From Ideonella sp. MAG2 (GTDB lineage Bacteria; Pseudomonadota; Gammaproteobacteria; Burkholderiales; Burkholderiaceae_C), in contig PTEU01000001.1 of NCBI GenBank assembly GCA_004359425.1, positions 843,071-907,070 of the forward strand: a stretch of DNA of 64,000 bases. The letters run 5' to 3'. The notes under the pieces were generated by a model. The model ran no database searches and had not been told where the DNA came from. It saw only the letters and a list, made by a program, of their open reading frames with translations. The translations under genes were made by a program, and so were the position numbers. Below are positions 21,302-30,002 of the stretch, piece after piece. The stretch's first letter is position 1; each line of letters starts with the position of its first letter.

Positions 21302-21331
21302 ATGATTGACTTTGGCTTTGACCCCCGATGA
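21302..21331 (+). pseudogene. tatB: Remnant of tatB: start and stop codons only
   Basis: A nine-codon frame MIDFGFDPR-stop lies exactly between tatA and tatC. MIDFGF is the usual opening of TatB, and the stop overlaps the tatC ATG (ATGA) as a real gene end would. About 120-170 internal codons are missing, with the junction near 21317-21320. This argues for loss of tatB and against a natural two-component TatAC system. Confidence 0.75.
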
Positions 21332-22116
21332 GTGACCACAAGCCTGACGAACTCGAAGGCACCGAAGCCCCATTCGTATCTCACCTGATCGAGCTGCGTG
21401 ACCGGCTCGTCAAAGCCTTGATCGCCGTCGCCGTGGTGTTTGTTGCACTTTCGGCTTGGCAATGGGGTTGGGTAGGCAAACCGGTGCTCACCGACATGCT
21501 GGCGGCGCCGCTGGTGCATTCACTCACGGGGAGCGGCAAACTCATTGCTACCGGGGTGCTCTCACCCTTCATGGTGCCCTTGAAGGTCACGATGATTGCG
21601 GCCTTCATGATTGCCTTGCCCGTGGTGCTCTACCAAGCGTGGGGCTTTATTGCGCCGGGGCTTTACTCCCATGAGCGCCGCTTGGTGTTGCCGCTGGTGA
21701 TTTCCAGCACGGTGCTGTTTTACAGCGGCGTGGCGTTTTGCTACTTCTTCGTCTTTGGCAAGGTTTTCACGTTCATCCAGGGCTTTACCGCCGAAAGCGT
21801 GACGGCGGCTCCAGACATCGAGGCCTACCTCGGCTTTGCCATTTCCATGTTCATTGCCTTTGGCGCGGCGTTTGAAGTGCCTGTGGTGGTGGTGGTGCTC
21901 TCGCGCATGGGCATTGTCAGCATCGAGAAGCTCAAAGAGTTTCGCGGCTACTTCATCGTGCTGGCTTTCATCATCGCAGCCATCATCACGCCACCCGACG
22001 TGGTGTCTCAGCTCGCACTGGCCATTCCCATGTGCTTGCTCTATGAGGTCGGCATCATTGCCGCAGGCTTGTTCAACAAGCACACCCGCGCGCCTGAGGA
22101 CGCAGAGGCCAAGTAA
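21328..22116 (+). CDS. tatC: Twin-arginine translocase subunit TatC
   Basis: 262-residue polytopic membrane protein, the Tat signal-peptide receptor. HLIELRDRLVKALIAV at the N-terminus, the conserved PFMVPLKVTMIAAFMIALPVVLYQAWGFIAPGLYSHERR, and later FEVPVVVVVLSRMGIVS and ITPPDVVSQLALAIPMCLLYE. Six transmembrane helices can be traced. Complete, and followed by a strong terminator. Confidence 0.96.
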   Translation: MSDHKPDELEGTEAPFVSHLIELRDRLVKALIAVAVVFVALSAWQWGWVGKPVLTDMLAAPLVHSLTGSGKLIATGVLSPFMVPLKVTMIAAFMIALPVVLYQAWGFIAPGLYSHERRLVLPLVISSTVLFYSGVAFCYFFVFGKVFTFIQGFTAESVTAAPDIEAYLGFAISMFIAFGAAFEVPVVVVVLSRMGIVSIEKLKEFRGYFIVLAFIIAAIITPPDVVSQLALAIPMCLLYEVGIIAAGLFNKHTRAPEDAEAK

Positions 22117-22143
22117 GTTGAGTAAAGGCTTGGCACCAAACAG

Positions 22144-22171
22144 AAAAAGGGCTGCATCCGCAGCCCTTTTT
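22144..22171. terminator. Bidirectional terminator between tatC and the HtrA gene
   Basis: Stem AAAAAGGGCTGC/GCAGCCCTTTTT with ATCC loop; A and T runs on both flanks allow use in both directions between these convergent genes. Confidence 0.9.
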
Positions 22172-22190
22172 CCTTGGCGAAACTCGCCAC

Positions 22191-23384
22191 TTATTCGCCA
22201 GGGCTGCCGCGGCGGGGCGGTGCTTTAGGACGCTTGGCAATGGTCACCTTGATCTCCAAGGCCTGCTCGCCACGCTGTACGCCAATCAGGGCTTCGGTGC
22301 CGGGAGCAATGGCGGCCACGGTAGAGAGCAATTCCGATACGCTGCGCACCGGCTGGCCCTGGATGCGCACCACCACATCGCCCGGTTTCAGCCCTGCCTG
22401 GCTGGCGGGGCCGTCTTGCAACACGCCGGTAATCAGCACGCCTTCTGAGATGGGCAGTTTGAAGCTCTGCACAAAGTCGGGGTCCAACTCGCGCGGCTGC
22501 ACACCCATCCAGCCCCGTGTGACCTGGCCGTCTTTGATCAAGCTGCTCATGACTTGGCGTGCCAAATCCACCGGAATGGCAAAGCCAATGCCCATGCTGC
22601 CGCCACTGCGGGAGTAGATGGCGGTGTTGATGCCCACCAAATTGCCCGCAGCATCCACCAAGGCACCTCCGGAGTTGCCGGGGTTGATGGCTGCATCGGT
22701 TTGAATGAAATTCTCAAAGGTGGACAGGCCCAAACCGCTGCGGCCCAAGGCGCTGACGATGCCGGAGGTCACGGTTTGCCCCACATTAAAGGGGTTGCCA
22801 ATGGCCAAAACGGCATCGCCGACATGAACCTGGCTGAGTGAGCCCAGCGTGATGACCGGCAGGCGTTCCGCATTGATCTTCAGCACCGCGACATCGGTTT
22901 CCGGGTCCGCGCCCACCAGGGTGGCGTTCAGCTCTCGGCCGTCGGAGAGACGAACCGTGATCCCGTCCGCACCCTCCACCACATGGTTGTTGGTGAGCAA
23001 ATAGCCGTCAGCACTGACGATGACCCCCGAGCCCAGGCCCTCTGGGGCCTCTTGCGAGCCGTCACCGCGACCTCCGCGCTGGCCGAAGAAATAGTGAAAC
23101 CATGGGTCACCTTGGCCGGCGCTGCGAGCATGCTTGCTGGTGGTGACGCTGACCACGGCAGGTGCGGCGCGTTGGGCGGCCGCACTCAAGGGCTGGGTGG
23201 CCACACTGGCTGCGGCTGGCGCTGCCACTTGAAGCGAGGGCGCGGCCGACGGGCTGGGACCCACGCTCGCCTGCCACCAGCGCTCGGGCCGCTCCAGCCA
23301 TTGCGGCTTGAACGTCGTCAACACAAATAGGATGGCCACCACGACCGTGACCGCCTGAGAGAATATCAACCAGATTCTGCGCAT
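22191..23384 (-). CDS. HtrA/Deg-family periplasmic serine protease (DegS-like)
   Basis: 397 residues: a single N-terminal transmembrane anchor (IFSQAVTVVVAILFVLTTF), trypsin-like domain with catalytic His in TNNHVV, Asp in ETDVAVL and Ser in NPGNSGGAL, then one PDZ domain (GVLITGVLQDGPASQAGLKPGDVV). One PDZ and a membrane anchor fit DegS better than DegP. Homologues sit beside tatC and nif3 in many Burkholderiales. ATG 23384 is preferred to an in-frame TTG at 23396. Divergent from nif3 by only 27 bases. Confidence 0.92.
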   Translation of the reverse strand: MRRIWLIFSQAVTVVVAILFVLTTFKPQWLERPERWWQASVGPSPSAAPSLQVAAPAAASVATQPLSAAAQRAAPAVVSVTTSKHARSAGQGDPWFHYFFGQRGGRGDGSQEAPEGLGSGVIVSADGYLLTNNHVVEGADGITVRLSDGRELNATLVGADPETDVAVLKINAERLPVITLGSLSQVHVGDAVLAIGNPFNVGQTVTSGIVSALGRSGLGLSTFENFIQTDAAINPGNSGGALVDAAGNLVGINTAIYSRSGGSMGIGFAIPVDLARQVMSSLIKDGQVTRGWMGVQPRELDPDFVQSFKLPISEGVLITGVLQDGPASQAGLKPGDVVVRIQGQPVRSVSELLSTVAAIAPGTEALIGVQRGEQALEIKVTIAKRPKAPPRRGSPGE

Positions 23385-23411
23385 TGTTGATGTCAAAGGA
23401 GAGTAGGACCC

Positions 23412-24161
23412 ATGGTGCCACGCGACGAGTTGGACCGTTATCTGCGGCAGGTGCTGGAGACCGAAAAGTTCAAGGATTATGGGCCGAATGGTCTCCAGGT
23501 GGAGGGTCGGGCCGAGATTCGCAAACTGGTCTCAGGGGTCACGGCCAGCTTGAGCCTGATTGACGCGGCGGTCGCGGCCCAGGCTGACGCCGTGTTGGTG
23601 CACCACGGCCTGTTTTGGCGCGGCCAGGACGGCCGACTCACCGGTTGGTTGAAGGCCAGGGTGGCCCGCTTGATGGCCCATGGCATCAACCTCTTTGCTT
23701 ACCACCTGCCCTTGGATGCGCACCCCGACTGGGGCAATAACGCCCAGTGGGGCGCGGCCCTGGGCTTGGAGGCAGATGGCCGTTTTGGCGAGCAGGCCCT
23801 CGGCTTTGTGGGCGAAGCAGGTGCATTGAACTCCTTGCAAAAGCTGGTGCAGCAGGCCCAGGCAGTGGCCGGGCGAGAGCTGGTGGTGGTGCCCGGAGAC
23901 GGCCGGGCGCTGCGCCGCATCGCCTGGTGCAGTGGTGGTGCGCAGGGCTATTTTGAGGCGGCCATTGCGGCGGGTGCAGACGCCTTTTTAACGGGCGAGA
24001 TCTCGGAGCCACAGGCCCACTTGGCGCGCGAGACTGGGGTGGCGTTTTTGTCCTGCGGGCATCATGCCTCAGAGCGCTTTGGCGCACGGGCACTGGGCGC
24101 GCAGGTGGCGCAGCACTTCGGCTTGCAGCATGAGTTCATTGAGATCGCCAACCCGGCGTGA
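23412..24161 (+). CDS. Nif3-like dinuclear metal center protein (YbgI family)
   Basis: 249 residues carrying the metal-ligand motifs of the family: VHHGLFW, HLPLDAH, the SGGAQGY loop, TGEISE and CGHHASERFG. Assigned GTP cyclohydrolase I type 2 in some databases, but the function is unsettled. Complete and divergent from the HtrA gene. Confidence 0.9.
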   Translation: MVPRDELDRYLRQVLETEKFKDYGPNGLQVEGRAEIRKLVSGVTASLSLIDAAVAAQADAVLVHHGLFWRGQDGRLTGWLKARVARLMAHGINLFAYHLPLDAHPDWGNNAQWGAALGLEADGRFGEQALGFVGEAGALNSLQKLVQQAQAVAGRELVVVPGDGRALRRIAWCSGGAQGYFEAAIAAGADAFLTGEISEPQAHLARETGVAFLSCGHHASERFGARALGAQVAQHFGLQHEFIEIANPA

Positions 24162-24179
24162 TGTTTCCAAAGGCCTGTG

Positions 24180-25065
24180 ATGTCGCCCACTCTTTCATCG
24201 CCCTCCCGCCCCTTGTTGGTCACCATGGGCGACCCCTGCGGCATCGGCCCGGAAATCATCATTCAAGCCTTCCAACGCGGGGCACTGAGCAAGGCCGTGG
24301 TGGTCGGCTGTGCGGCGGTGATGGCACGCGCGGCGCAGGCCGTTCAGCACGCCCAAGGGGGCGAGCTGCTGAGGTGTGAAGCTCTCCCAGACTTGGCTTC
24401 AAGCCCCACCACCACCGGCCCGGTACTGCCCGTGTGGCAGCCCCCTGGTTTGGGGGCTGGCCTGGCTGATTTACCCTGGGGCCAAGTAAGCGCGCAAGCG
24501 GGTGCTGCCGCTGCGTGCTGCATCGACGCAGCCGTGGCCGCGGTGCGTGCTCATCAAGGCGCGGCCATCGTGACTGCGCCCATCCACAAAGAGGCCTTGG
24601 CCGCTGCGGGCGTGGGCTTTCCAGGCCACACCGAAATGCTGCAAGCGCGCTGTGTGCCGCCCGGTGCGCCACTGCCACCGGTGCGCATGATGCTGGCCAA
24701 TGAGGAGTTGCGTGTGGTGTTGGTCACCATCCATGTCTCATTGCGGCGAGCCATTGAGATGCTGGACATCGCAGGCATTGTCGAGACGCTGCGCATCACC
24801 CACGAGGCGGGCCTGCGTTTTGGCATCGCCTCACCGCGCATTGCGGTGGCTGGGCTGAACCCCCATGCGGGGGAGGGGGGCTTGTTTGGTGACGAAGAGA
24901 TTCACATCATCAGCCCGGCCATTGCACAGGCCAAAGCCCTGGGGCTGAATGTGACAGGCCCGTTTGCACCAGACACCGTCTTCATGCGTGCCCGCCACGC
25001 CCCGGGGCACCCGGGCGAGTTTGACTTTGTGCTGGCCATGACCCACGACCATGGCCTGAACACTG
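24180..25065 (+). pseudogene. pdxA: 4-hydroxythreonine-4-phosphate dehydrogenase, C-terminus missing
   Basis: Pyridoxal phosphate synthesis. The N-terminal ~290 residues fit PdxA: LLVTMGDPCGIGPEIIIQAF, IVTAPIHKEALAAAGVGFPGHTEML (metal His), LVTIHVSLRRA, GLNPHAGEGGLFGDEE and [34 protein letters not shown]. After that point the reading frame runs into the antisense of mscL. About 70-80 C-terminal residues are gone, including the rest of the dimer and substrate-binding region. The open frame to 25316 is therefore not the real protein end. Confidence 0.88.
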
Positions 25066-25294
25066 CACCGGCCTTCTTGGCTTCAACCAAGGTGGTGGCA
25101 GTCTGCCCGGCCAGGGGGATGAACTTGTTCGAGAAGTCCAGGCCACCGAAGACCAGGCCCACGAAAGGCATGATCAAGTCCGAGACCACGGAGTCGACAA
25201 TCTTGCCAAAGGCACCTCCGATGATGACGCCGACGGCGAGGTCGACGACATTGCCCTTCATCGCGAACTCTTTGAACTCAGTTGCAAAACTCAT
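25066..25294 (-). pseudogene. mscL: Large-conductance mechanosensitive channel, C-terminus missing
   Basis: ATG 25294 with AGGAG five bases upstream on the minus strand. First ~75 residues match Msc[51 protein letters not shown] (TM1), then the periplasmic loop [14 protein letters not shown]2 and the cytoplasmic helix are absent; the sequence becomes antisense pdxA. pdxA and mscL are thus joined tail to tail at about 25060-25070, each lacking its 3' end. Confidence 0.88.
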
Positions 25295-25444
25295 GAAAAC
25301 TCCTCTAAGTTGTTGAGACGATGTGACTTTCCAGCAAGTCGCAGCGGGGGGGAGTATGGCGAATATGGGCGCTATGTCAAAGGTATTTACGCCGATTCGC
25401 GATTGATCTGCGTGTGAAGTGCCGGGAGCCTGTAGCTTGTCCGC

Positions 25445-25450
25445 TAAAAT
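25445..25450 (+). promoter_or_regulatory. Possible -10 box for the petABC operon
   Basis: TAAAAT in the 246-base divergent gap between mscL and petA, about 90 bases before the petA ATG. No convincing -35 was found, so this is tentative. Confidence 0.25.
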
Positions 25451-25540
25451 GCCGGATTGCCCGAGAACAAAGTCGGAAAAGTGTCGAGTGTTGAGCCGAC
25501 GACCCAGACGACCATTCCTCAAGCTCCAAGAAGGACTCAC

Positions 25541-26137
25541 ATGAGTGATAACGCGGTGGATCAAGGCAAGCGCACCTGGCTGATTGCCACGGGTTGCGCC
25601 GGTGCCGTTGGTGGCGTGGCTACGGCCGTGCCCTTTGTCAGCACCTTTGCGCCCTCAGAGCGTGCCAAAGCTGCTGGCGCGGCCGTTGAGGTCGATATCA
25701 GCGCCATCAAGCCTGGCGAGAAGCTCACCGTGGAGTGGCGCGGCAAGCCGGTGTGGGTGGTGCGCCGCACGCCTGAGCAAGTGGCTGCCCTGAAAAAGCT
25801 CGACCCCCAGTTGGCTGACCCCAACTCGGAGCGCAAGGCCTATCCAACTCCGGATTACGCCAAAAACACCCATCGCTCCATCAAAGAAGAATTCTTTGTG
25901 GCCGTTGGCATTTGCTCGCACCTGGGCTGCTCGCCGTCGGACAAATTCCAGACCGGCGCACAGCCTTCGCTGCCCAATGATTGGGCCGGTGGTTTCCTGT
26001 GCCCCTGCCACGGCTCAACCTTCGACATGGCGGGTCGCGTCTTCAAGAACGTGCCTGCACCGGACAACCTCGAAGTTCCGCCCCATATGTACCTCTCCGA
26101 CGCCAAGCTGCTGATCGGTGAGGACAAGAAGGCCTAA
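25541..26137 (+). CDS. petA: Ubiquinol-cytochrome c reductase Rieske iron-sulfur subunit
   Basis: 198 residues. N-terminal Tat-like signal anchor ([24 protein letters not shown]), then the Rieske domain with [2Fe-2S] ligands in CSHLGC (about residue 125) and CPCHGS (about residue 154). ATG 25541 has AAGAAGGA upstream. It transfers electrons from quinol at the Qo site of the bc1 complex to cytochrome c1. First gene of petABC; complete. Confidence 0.96.
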   Translation: MSDNAVDQGKRTWLIATGCAGAVGGVATAVPFVSTFAPSERAKAAGAAVEVDISAIKPGEKLTVEWRGKPVWVVRRTPEQVAALKKLDPQLADPNSERKAYPTPDYAKNTHRSIKEEFFVAVGICSHLGCSPSDKFQTGAQPSLPNDWAGGFLCPCHGSTFDMAGRVFKNVPAPDNLEVPPHMYLSDAKLLIGEDKKA

Positions 26138-26169
26138 ACCGGCGTCACGGACACACGAAAGGCAATTCA

Positions 26170-27410
26170 ATGGCTGAATTCAAAGTTGCGCCCGCCGACG
26201 CCTCGGTAGGTGAAAAGCTCTTGACCTGGGTGGACAACCGCTTCCCAGCGTCCAAGATGTACAAGGAGCACCTCTCCGAGTACTACGCCCCCAAGAACTT
26301 CAACTTCTGGTACTTCTTTGGCTCGCTGGCGCTGTTGGTGCTGGTGATCCAAATCGTCACCGGCATTTTCTTGGTGATGCACTACAAGCCAGACGCGTCG
26401 CTCAACGCCTCGGGCATTCCGGTCGCCTTCGCCTCGGTACCGAAGCCTTTATGGGCTATCTGCTGCCCTGGGGCCAGATGTCCTACTGGGGCGCGCAGGT
26501 GATCGTGAACTTGTTTGCTGCCGTGCCTTTCGTCGGCCCTGACTTGGCCCTGTTGATCCGTGGCGACTTCGTGGTGGGTGATGCCACCCTGAACCGCTTC
26601 TTCAGCTTCCACGTGATCGCTGTGCCGCTGATCCTCTTGGGTCTGGTGGTGGCGCACATCATTGCGCTGCACGAAGTGGGCTCCAACAACCCTGACGGTG
26701 TCGAAATCAAGGCCAAGAAGGACGCCCTGGGCCGCCCCCTGGACGGCATTCCCTTCCACCCTTACTACACCGTGCACGATGTGCTGGGTGTCAGCGGCTT
26801 CTTGATGGCTTTCTGCGCCATCATCTTCTTCGCGCCAGAACTGGGTGGCTACTTCTTGGAGTACAACAACTTCATCCCCGCCGACCCGCTGAAGACCCCT
26901 CCGCACATTGCGCCCGTCTGGTACTTCACGCCCTTTTACTCGATGCTGCGTGCAACCACCGATGACCTGGTCAAGGTCCTGTGCGTGATCATTGCCCTGG
27001 CAGCCGCGTTCTCCTTTGTCAAGCTGCGCGCCAGCATGATGATCAAGGGTGCCATCGCTGGTGCGGCCTTGGTCGCCATTGGTCTGTTGCTGACCTTCGA
27101 CGCCAAGTTCTGGGGCGTGGTGGTGATGGGTGGCGCGGTGGTGATCCTGTTCTTCTTGCCTTGGCTCGATTACAGCCCGGCCAAGTCGATCCGCTATCGC
27201 CCGACTTGGCACAAGTACCTCTACGGCGTGTTCGTGGTGTTCTTCTTGGTCTTGGGTTACTTGGGTATCGAGCCGCCGTCCACTATCGGCACGCTGATTT
27301 CCCAGGCTGGCACCTTGTTCTACTTCGGCTTCTTCTTGCTGATGCCGTGGTGGAGCCAGTTGGGCGAGTTCAAGCCCGTGCCTGACCGTGTCACCTTCCA
27401 CCCGCACTGA
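26170..27410 (+). pseudogene. petB: Cytochrome b of the bc1 complex, internally deleted
   Basis: Reads from ATG 26170 through helix A (FWYFFGSLALLVLVIQIVTGIFLVMHY) to VAFASV. At 26437-26441 the frame changes and resumes at TEAFMGYLLPWGQMSYWGAQ and runs intact to 27410, with helix D (SFHVIAVPL...VVAHIIALH, two haem His) and the Qo motif PPHIAPVWYF. The missing ~65 residues hold helix B with the other two haem-ligand histidines and most of helix C, so both b haems would lose a ligand. A real cell could not respire through this protein, yet petA and petC are intact. Confidence 0.92.
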
Positions 27411-27433
27411 TCCAGTCTCAGGAGAGTCTCAAC

Positions 27434-28207
27434 ATGATCAAGAAATTCATTGCGGGATGCCTGGCGGCGCTGACCCTGGCTGCAGGCCCCGTGCTGGCCT
27501 CTGGCGGTGGTGCGCCTTGGGATAAATTCCCCAAAGACCGCGTCACCGACCAAGCGGCGCTGCAAAACGGTGCCAAGCTGTTCGTCAATTACTGCCTGAA
27601 CTGCCATTCAGCCTCTTTCATGCGCTACAACCGCATGCAAGAGCTGGGTCTGACCGAGGCGCAGATCAAGGCCAACTTGATGTTCGCCGCGGACAAGGTG
27701 GGTGAGACCATGACCGTGGCCATCAACAACCGCGAAGCCAAAGAGTGGTTTGGTGCTGCTCCGCCGGACTTGACCGTCATCGCCCGCTCGCGGGCTGGTG
27801 CACAAGGCACGGGTGCAGATTACCTCTACACCTATATGCGCTCGTTCTACCGGGACGAAACCAAGGCCACCGGCTGGAACAACACCGCCTTCCCCAGTGT
27901 GGCCATGCCGCATGTGCTGTGGGAGCTGCAAGGCACTCAACGCGCTGTCTACGAAGAAGCCAAAGACCCGCACGATGCGACCAAGACCATCCATCACTTC
28001 AAAGGCTTCCAGCAAGAAACCAAAGGTCAGATGACCCCGGCCGAGTACGACTCGGCCATGGCTGACCTGGTCGCCTTCCTGCAATGGATGGGCGAGCCCG
28101 CACAGAACCAGCGCTTCCGCCTGGGCGTGTACGTGCTGTTCTTCCTGGGCCTCATGACGGTTCTGGCTTGGCGCTTGAATGCCGCCTTCTGGAAAGACGT
28201 GAAATAA
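27434..28207 (+). CDS. petC: Cytochrome c1
   Basis: 257 residues: signal peptide (FIAGCLAALTLAAGPVLA), haem attachment site CLNCHS at about residue 55, the Met ligand region around FPSVAMPHVLW, and a C-terminal transmembrane anchor (LGVYVLFFLGLMTVLAWRL). Third gene of petABC, 24 bases after petB, with GGAG upstream of its ATG. Complete. Confidence 0.96.
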   Translation: MIKKFIAGCLAALTLAAGPVLASGGGAPWDKFPKDRVTDQAALQNGAKLFVNYCLNCHSASFMRYNRMQELGLTEAQIKANLMFAADKVGETMTVAINNREAKEWFGAAPPDLTVIARSRAGAQGTGADYLYTYMRSFYRDETKATGWNNTAFPSVAMPHVLWELQGTQRAVYEEAKDPHDATKTIHHFKGFQQETKGQMTPAEYDSAMADLVAFLQWMGEPAQNQRFRLGVYVLFFLGLMTVLAWRLNAAFWKDVK

Positions 28208-28213
28208 GCTCAC

Positions 28214-28241
28214 CGGCCAGCACCCCACAAGGGGCTGGCCG
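28214..28241 (+). terminator. GC-rich hairpin after petC
   Basis: Perfect 8-bp stem CGGCCAGC/GCTGGCCG seven bases past the petC stop. No T run follows, so it may be a weak terminator or a 3' stabilising hairpin. Confidence 0.45.
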
Positions 28242-28329
28242 AAAGCTCGCGCAGTGTGTGCTACGGTGCCCACTGCTTTTGTGTTTTTGGCGTCCACCCT
28301 GTTCGCTTTCACTCTAGGAGCCCACCACC

Positions 28330-28944
28330 ATGATGGTGCTTTACTCCGGTACCACGTGCCCTTACTCGCACCGCTGCCGTTTCGTGTTGTTCGAAAAGGG
28401 CATGGATTTTGAAATCCGTGACGTGGACATCTACGCAAAGCCCGAAGACATTGCGTTGATGAACCCGTACAACGAGGTGCCCATCCTTGTCGAGCGTGAC
28501 CTCATCCTGTATGAGTCGCACATCATCAACGAATACATTGACGAGCGTTTCCCGCACCCTCAGCTCATGCCTGGGGACCCTGTGGCCCGTGCGCGCGTGC
28601 GCTTGTTCCTGCTCAATTTCGAGAAGGAGCTGTTTGCCAACGTCAACATCTTGGAAGGCCGCGGAGGCGTCAAAGCCACCGACAAACAAGCCGAAAAGGC
28701 CCGCTCGCAAATCCGCGACCGCCTGACCCAGCTCGCCCCGATCTTCTTGAAGAACAAGTACATGCTGGGCGACGACTTCTCCATGCTCGACGTGGCGATT
28801 GCACCGCTGCTGTGGCGTCTGGATTACTACGGCATCGACCTCTCCAAGAACGCGGCACCGCTGCTGAAGTACGCGGAGCGCATCTTCTCGCGCCCCGCCT
28901 ACATCGAGGCGCTGACGCCGTCCGAAAAGGTCATGCGCAAGTAA
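28330..28944 (+). CDS. sspA: Stringent starvation protein A, GST-fold regulator
   Basis: 204 residues, thioredoxin-like N-terminal domain (MVLYSGTTCPYSHRCRFVLFEKGMDFEIRDVD) and helical GST C-terminal domain. SspA binds RNA polymerase during starvation. The two adjacent ATGs at 28330 and 28333 are both possible; AGGAG at 28315-28319 favours the first. Downstream of petABC and upstream of sspB, the conserved beta/gammaproteobacterial order. Confidence 0.94.
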   Translation: MMVLYSGTTCPYSHRCRFVLFEKGMDFEIRDVDIYAKPEDIALMNPYNEVPILVERDLILYESHIINEYIDERFPHPQLMPGDPVARARVRLFLLNFEKELFANVNILEGRGGVKATDKQAEKARSQIRDRLTQLAPIFLKNKYMLGDDFSMLDVAIAPLLWRLDYYGIDLSKNAAPLLKYAERIFSRPAYIEALTPSEKVMRK

Positions 28945-28967
28945 GCAGAGCACTTCACTCGGGCACC

Positions 28968-29468
28968 ATGACACCTCCCAACGCCAGCGACAGCCAGGGC
29001 ACTTCGACCCGGCCTTACCTCATTCGCGCCCTGCACGACTGGTGCACGGACAACGGCTTCACGCCCTATTTGGCCGTGCAAGTTGGCCCGGGTGTGCAAG
29101 TACCCATGGAGTACGTGAAGAACAACGAGATCGTGCTGAATGCTGGCTTTGAGGCCACCAGTGGCATGAAGCTAGGCAATGAGTTCATCGAGTTCAAAGC
29201 GCGCTTTGGTGGCGTGGCCCGCGAGATTGTGGTGCCTGTGGACCATGTGGTGGCCATCTACGCCCGCGAAAACGGGCAAGGCATGGCCTTTCCCATGCCT
29301 ACAGAGGCCGCGGAAGCCGTGGTCACTGAAGAGGAAGCCCCCAAGCCAGGTCTGCGGCTGGCCGGTGTGGAGCCTGCTGCTGAGGCCGGCCTCAGCGCCG
29401 CTCCCGCCGACGAAGACCCCACCCCCACACCGCCTGCCGGGCGGCCTGCGCTCAAGCGCATCAAGTAA
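28968..29468 (+). CDS. sspB: ClpXP adaptor SspB
   Basis: 166 residues. The folded domain (residues about 12-115) has RPYLIRALHDWCTDNGFTPYLAV, VLNAGFEATSGMKL and FEFKARFGG-like IEFKARFGGVAREIVVP, which bind ssrA tags. An acidic, Pro-rich linker and a short basic end (RPALKRIK) that would dock on ClpX follow. Starts 24 bases after sspA. Confidence 0.94.
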   Translation: MTPPNASDSQGTSTRPYLIRALHDWCTDNGFTPYLAVQVGPGVQVPMEYVKNNEIVLNAGFEATSGMKLGNEFIEFKARFGGVAREIVVPVDHVVAIYARENGQGMAFPMPTEAAEAVVTEEEAPKPGLRLAGVEPAAEAGLSAAPADEDPTPTPPAGRPALKRIK

Positions 29469-29571
29469 GTTCGTCTTCACCACGTAAGCGTGGCCTCAAA
29501 ACTCGCTTAGAATGCAGCCCTCTTTCGCATGTGCTGCGCTGGCTGCCAAGCGGCCACAAAGAGGCACAAAC

Positions 29572-29647
29572 GCCGGCTTAGCTCAGTTGGTAGAGCAACC
29601 GCCTTGTAAGCGGTAGGTCATCAGTTCGAATCCGATAGCCGGCACCA
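29572..29647 (+). tRNA. tRNA-Thr (anticodon TGT)
   Basis: Cloverleaf with acceptor GCCGGCT/AGCCGGC, anticodon arm CCGCC-TTGTAAG-CGG giving TGT, T-arm ending TTCGAAT, encoded CCA at 29645-29647. TAGAAT at 29508-29513 could be its -10 box. Confidence 0.95.
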
Positions 29648-29668
29648 ACTTGCTTCAACACCCGTCCT

Positions 29669-29986
29669 TTACGGGCGGTGTGCTTGAACCTTCACCCGTA
29701 TTGCAGTAGCCTGCCACCCCTGATCCAACAAAACCTGCTCAATCATGGGCAGTAATTGGCGGAGTTTCGCAGCCACCGCCCCATTGGGGGCCAGCAGGTT
29801 CCAGCCGGTATCGTCCAATACGCCGGCACGAACATGAGGTTGCAATGCTGCAGGCAGCACCGACTTCACCGTCGCCAGCCTCGCTTCAGACTCTTTCAGC
29901 CGCGCCAACAGCGAGCCCAAGGCCGCATTGGCACCAAGCGCCTCACTGATGGGGCGTGTCTTGGGCTCTTGGCGGCTGGGATTCAT
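29669..29986 (-). CDS. DUF721 protein (DciA-like)
   Basis: 105 residues, start ATG 29986. DUF721 region: ALGSLLARLKESEARLATVKSVLPAALQPHVRAGVLDDTGWNLL and KLRQLLPMIEQVLLDQGW. DUF721/DciA proteins load the replicative helicase in bacteria lacking DnaC; this short form sits between tRNA-Thr and the M23 peptidase as in related genomes. Its start is 16 bases from the divergent peptidase start, so the two promoters must overlap or lie inside the genes. Confidence 0.7.
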   Translation of the reverse strand: MNPSRQEPKTRPISEALGANAALGSLLARLKESEARLATVKSVLPAALQPHVRAGVLDDTGWNLLAPNGAVAAKLRQLLPMIEQVLLDQGWQATAIRVKVQAHRP

Positions 29987-30002
29987 GCACAGGAGTGTAA
30001 CG

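Noticed and set aside
21065-22116. A minimal TatAC export system
   Set aside because: A tatB start and stop remain between the genes, so tatB was lost from this sequence rather than never present.
24902-25564. A 220-residue protein containing MscL with a long N-terminal extension
   Set aside because: The real start is at 25294 with AGGAG, and the 3' part is antisense pdxA.
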